A stretch of DNA of 64,000 nucleotides, from contig CBDAQK010000006.1 in NCBI GenBank assembly GCA_965199005.1, positions 2,418,001-2,482,000 on the forward strand. Reading direction: 5' to 3'. The DNA is from LMUY01 sp965199005 (lineage in GTDB: Bacteria; Pseudomonadota; Alphaproteobacteria; Acetobacterales; Acetobacteraceae). Below, piece after piece: positions 63,528-64,000 of this stretch (position 1 is its first letter; every line of letters starts with the position of its first letter). A program made the translations under genes and the position numbers. The notes under the pieces were generated by a model. The model saw nothing but the letters and a program-made list of their open reading frames with translations, was not told the DNA's origin and searched no databases.

Positions 63528-64000
63528 ATGCAGCTCGGTGTCTTCATCCCCATCGGCAATAATGGCTGGCTCATCTCCACCACCTCGCCGCAATACATGC
63601 CCACCTACGACCTGAACCGTACGGTGGTGCAGCAGGCGGAGAAGTTCGGGTTCGACTTCGCCCTCTCGATGATCAAGCTGCGCGGCTTCGGTGGTCCTTC
63701 GCAGTATTGGGACCACAATCTGGAATCCTTCACGCTGATGGCGGGTCTAGCCGCGGTCACCAGCCGCATCCAGCTGTTTGCGACAATCGGCGTGCTCACC
63801 ATGCCGGCCCCGATCGTGGCGCGGATGGCGGTCACGATCGACAGCATCTCCAAGGGCCGGTTCGGCGTGAACGTCATCTCCGGCTGGCAGGAGAAGGAAT
63901 ATAGCCAGATGGGGATCTGGCCCGGCGCCGAGCACTATAAGCGCCGCTACGAGTATTGCGAAGAATACGTCACCATCATGAAGGAGCTGTGGGCGACCGG
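63528..64000 (+). CDS. rutA: pyrimidine oxygenase RutA, 3' end outside the window
   Basis: The first 157 residues run off the window edge. They match RutA closely: QLGVFIPIGNNGWLISTTSP, FGFDFALSMIKLRGFGG, WDHNLESFTLMAGLAAVTSR, AVTIDSISKGRFGVNVISGW and EYSQMGIWPGAEHYKRRYEY. RutA is an FMN-dependent LLM-class enzyme that opens the uracil ring in the Rut pathway. The ATG (63528) has only a weak SD. It sits downstream of hyuA on the same strand. Whether other rut genes follow cannot be seen here. Confidence 0.95.
   Translation, partial: MQLGVFIPIGNNGWLISTTSPQYMPTYDLNRTVVQQAEKFGFDFALSMIKLRGFGGPSQYWDHNLESFTLMAGLAAVTSRIQLFATIGVLTMPAPIVARMAVTIDSISKGRFGVNVISGWQEKEYSQMGIWPGAEHYKRRYEYCEEYVTIMKELWAT

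Noticed and set aside
63041..63604. Minus-strand frame of 187 codons before rutA
   Set aside because: It includes the tandem repeat and the antisense of rutA, and shows no family pattern.
1..64000. CRISPR array
   Set aside because: No run of regularly spaced direct repeats with unique spacers was seen. The only tandem repeats are contiguous.

Overview
The window is high-GC bacterial DNA that reads as an alphaproteobacterium, most likely of the Rhodospirillales/Acetobacteraceae type. This rests on gene content: an NDUFS4-type complex I accessory subunit, an ELM1-family protein, DUF2076 and DUF1272 proteins, an [4Fe-4S] photolyase of the PhrB/CryB group, xseB-dxs-tlyA linkage and glyQS next to ppdK. 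The exact genus cannot be told from the sequence alone.

Layout. (1) 1-3.6 kb is an accessory stretch with lower apparent GC in places: a HExxH zincin-like protein cut by the window edge, a catalytic-domain-only tyrosine recombinase, an Abi_alpha (DUF4393) protein and a YcxB-like membrane protein. (2) 3.9-9.1 kb is a minus-strand operon of two paralogous NtaA/SnaA-type flavin monooxygenases followed by a complete polar amino-acid ABC importer, a layout like known organosulfur or S-substituted cysteine scavenging loci. A tRNA-Arg(UCU) follows. (3) 9.7-25.8 kb is mostly one long minus-strand gene train: TusA, histone-deacetylase-like hydrolase, xseB, dxs, tlyA, DUF1272, SRPBCC, YtcJ-type amidohydrolase, dipeptide-type permeases and binding protein without an ATPase, and a TrzA/AtzB-like amidohydrolase. 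Beside it lie hfq, hflX, an inositol-monophosphatase-like protein and a ROK sugar kinase. (4) 25.9-44 kb is mixed housekeeping: a class IV aminotransferase divergent from a JmjC-like cupin protein, FeS photolyase, SixA-like phosphatase, CHAD protein, thermonuclease-like protein, citrate synthase with a clear terminator, a GDPD-family phosphodiesterase, tartrate-dehydrogenase-like enzyme, ELM1-like protein, pyrE, a class III aminotransferase, a small chemoreceptor-like protein, a thioesterase and DUF2076. (5) 44-51 kb is glyQ-glyS-ppdK-thiolase. (6) 51-64 kb is a catabolic block: a decayed PemK/MazF toxin relic, a flavoprotein monooxygenase, a complete dipeptide-type ABC importer with a fused two-NBD ATPase, an M20 peptidase, hydantoinase/oxoprolinase B and A subunits, and the start of rutA.

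How they fit together. Three separate uptake-plus-hydrolase/oxygenase modules (organosulfur-like, amidohydrolase-like, hydantoin/pyrimidine-like) suggest a soil or water organism scavenging N- and S-containing organic compounds. The 15.9-11.1 kb module lacks its own ATPase, so it may borrow the fused DppD-DppF protein of the 52-58 kb module or another ATPase elsewhere. The most unusual structural signals are a triplicated 14-bp stop/start junction between two permease genes (55213-55254), a REP-like double hairpin inside the same operon (56287-56371), a decayed PemK/MazF relic (51018-51240), and two genes (tlyA, hflX) whose best-placed start codon is CTG.
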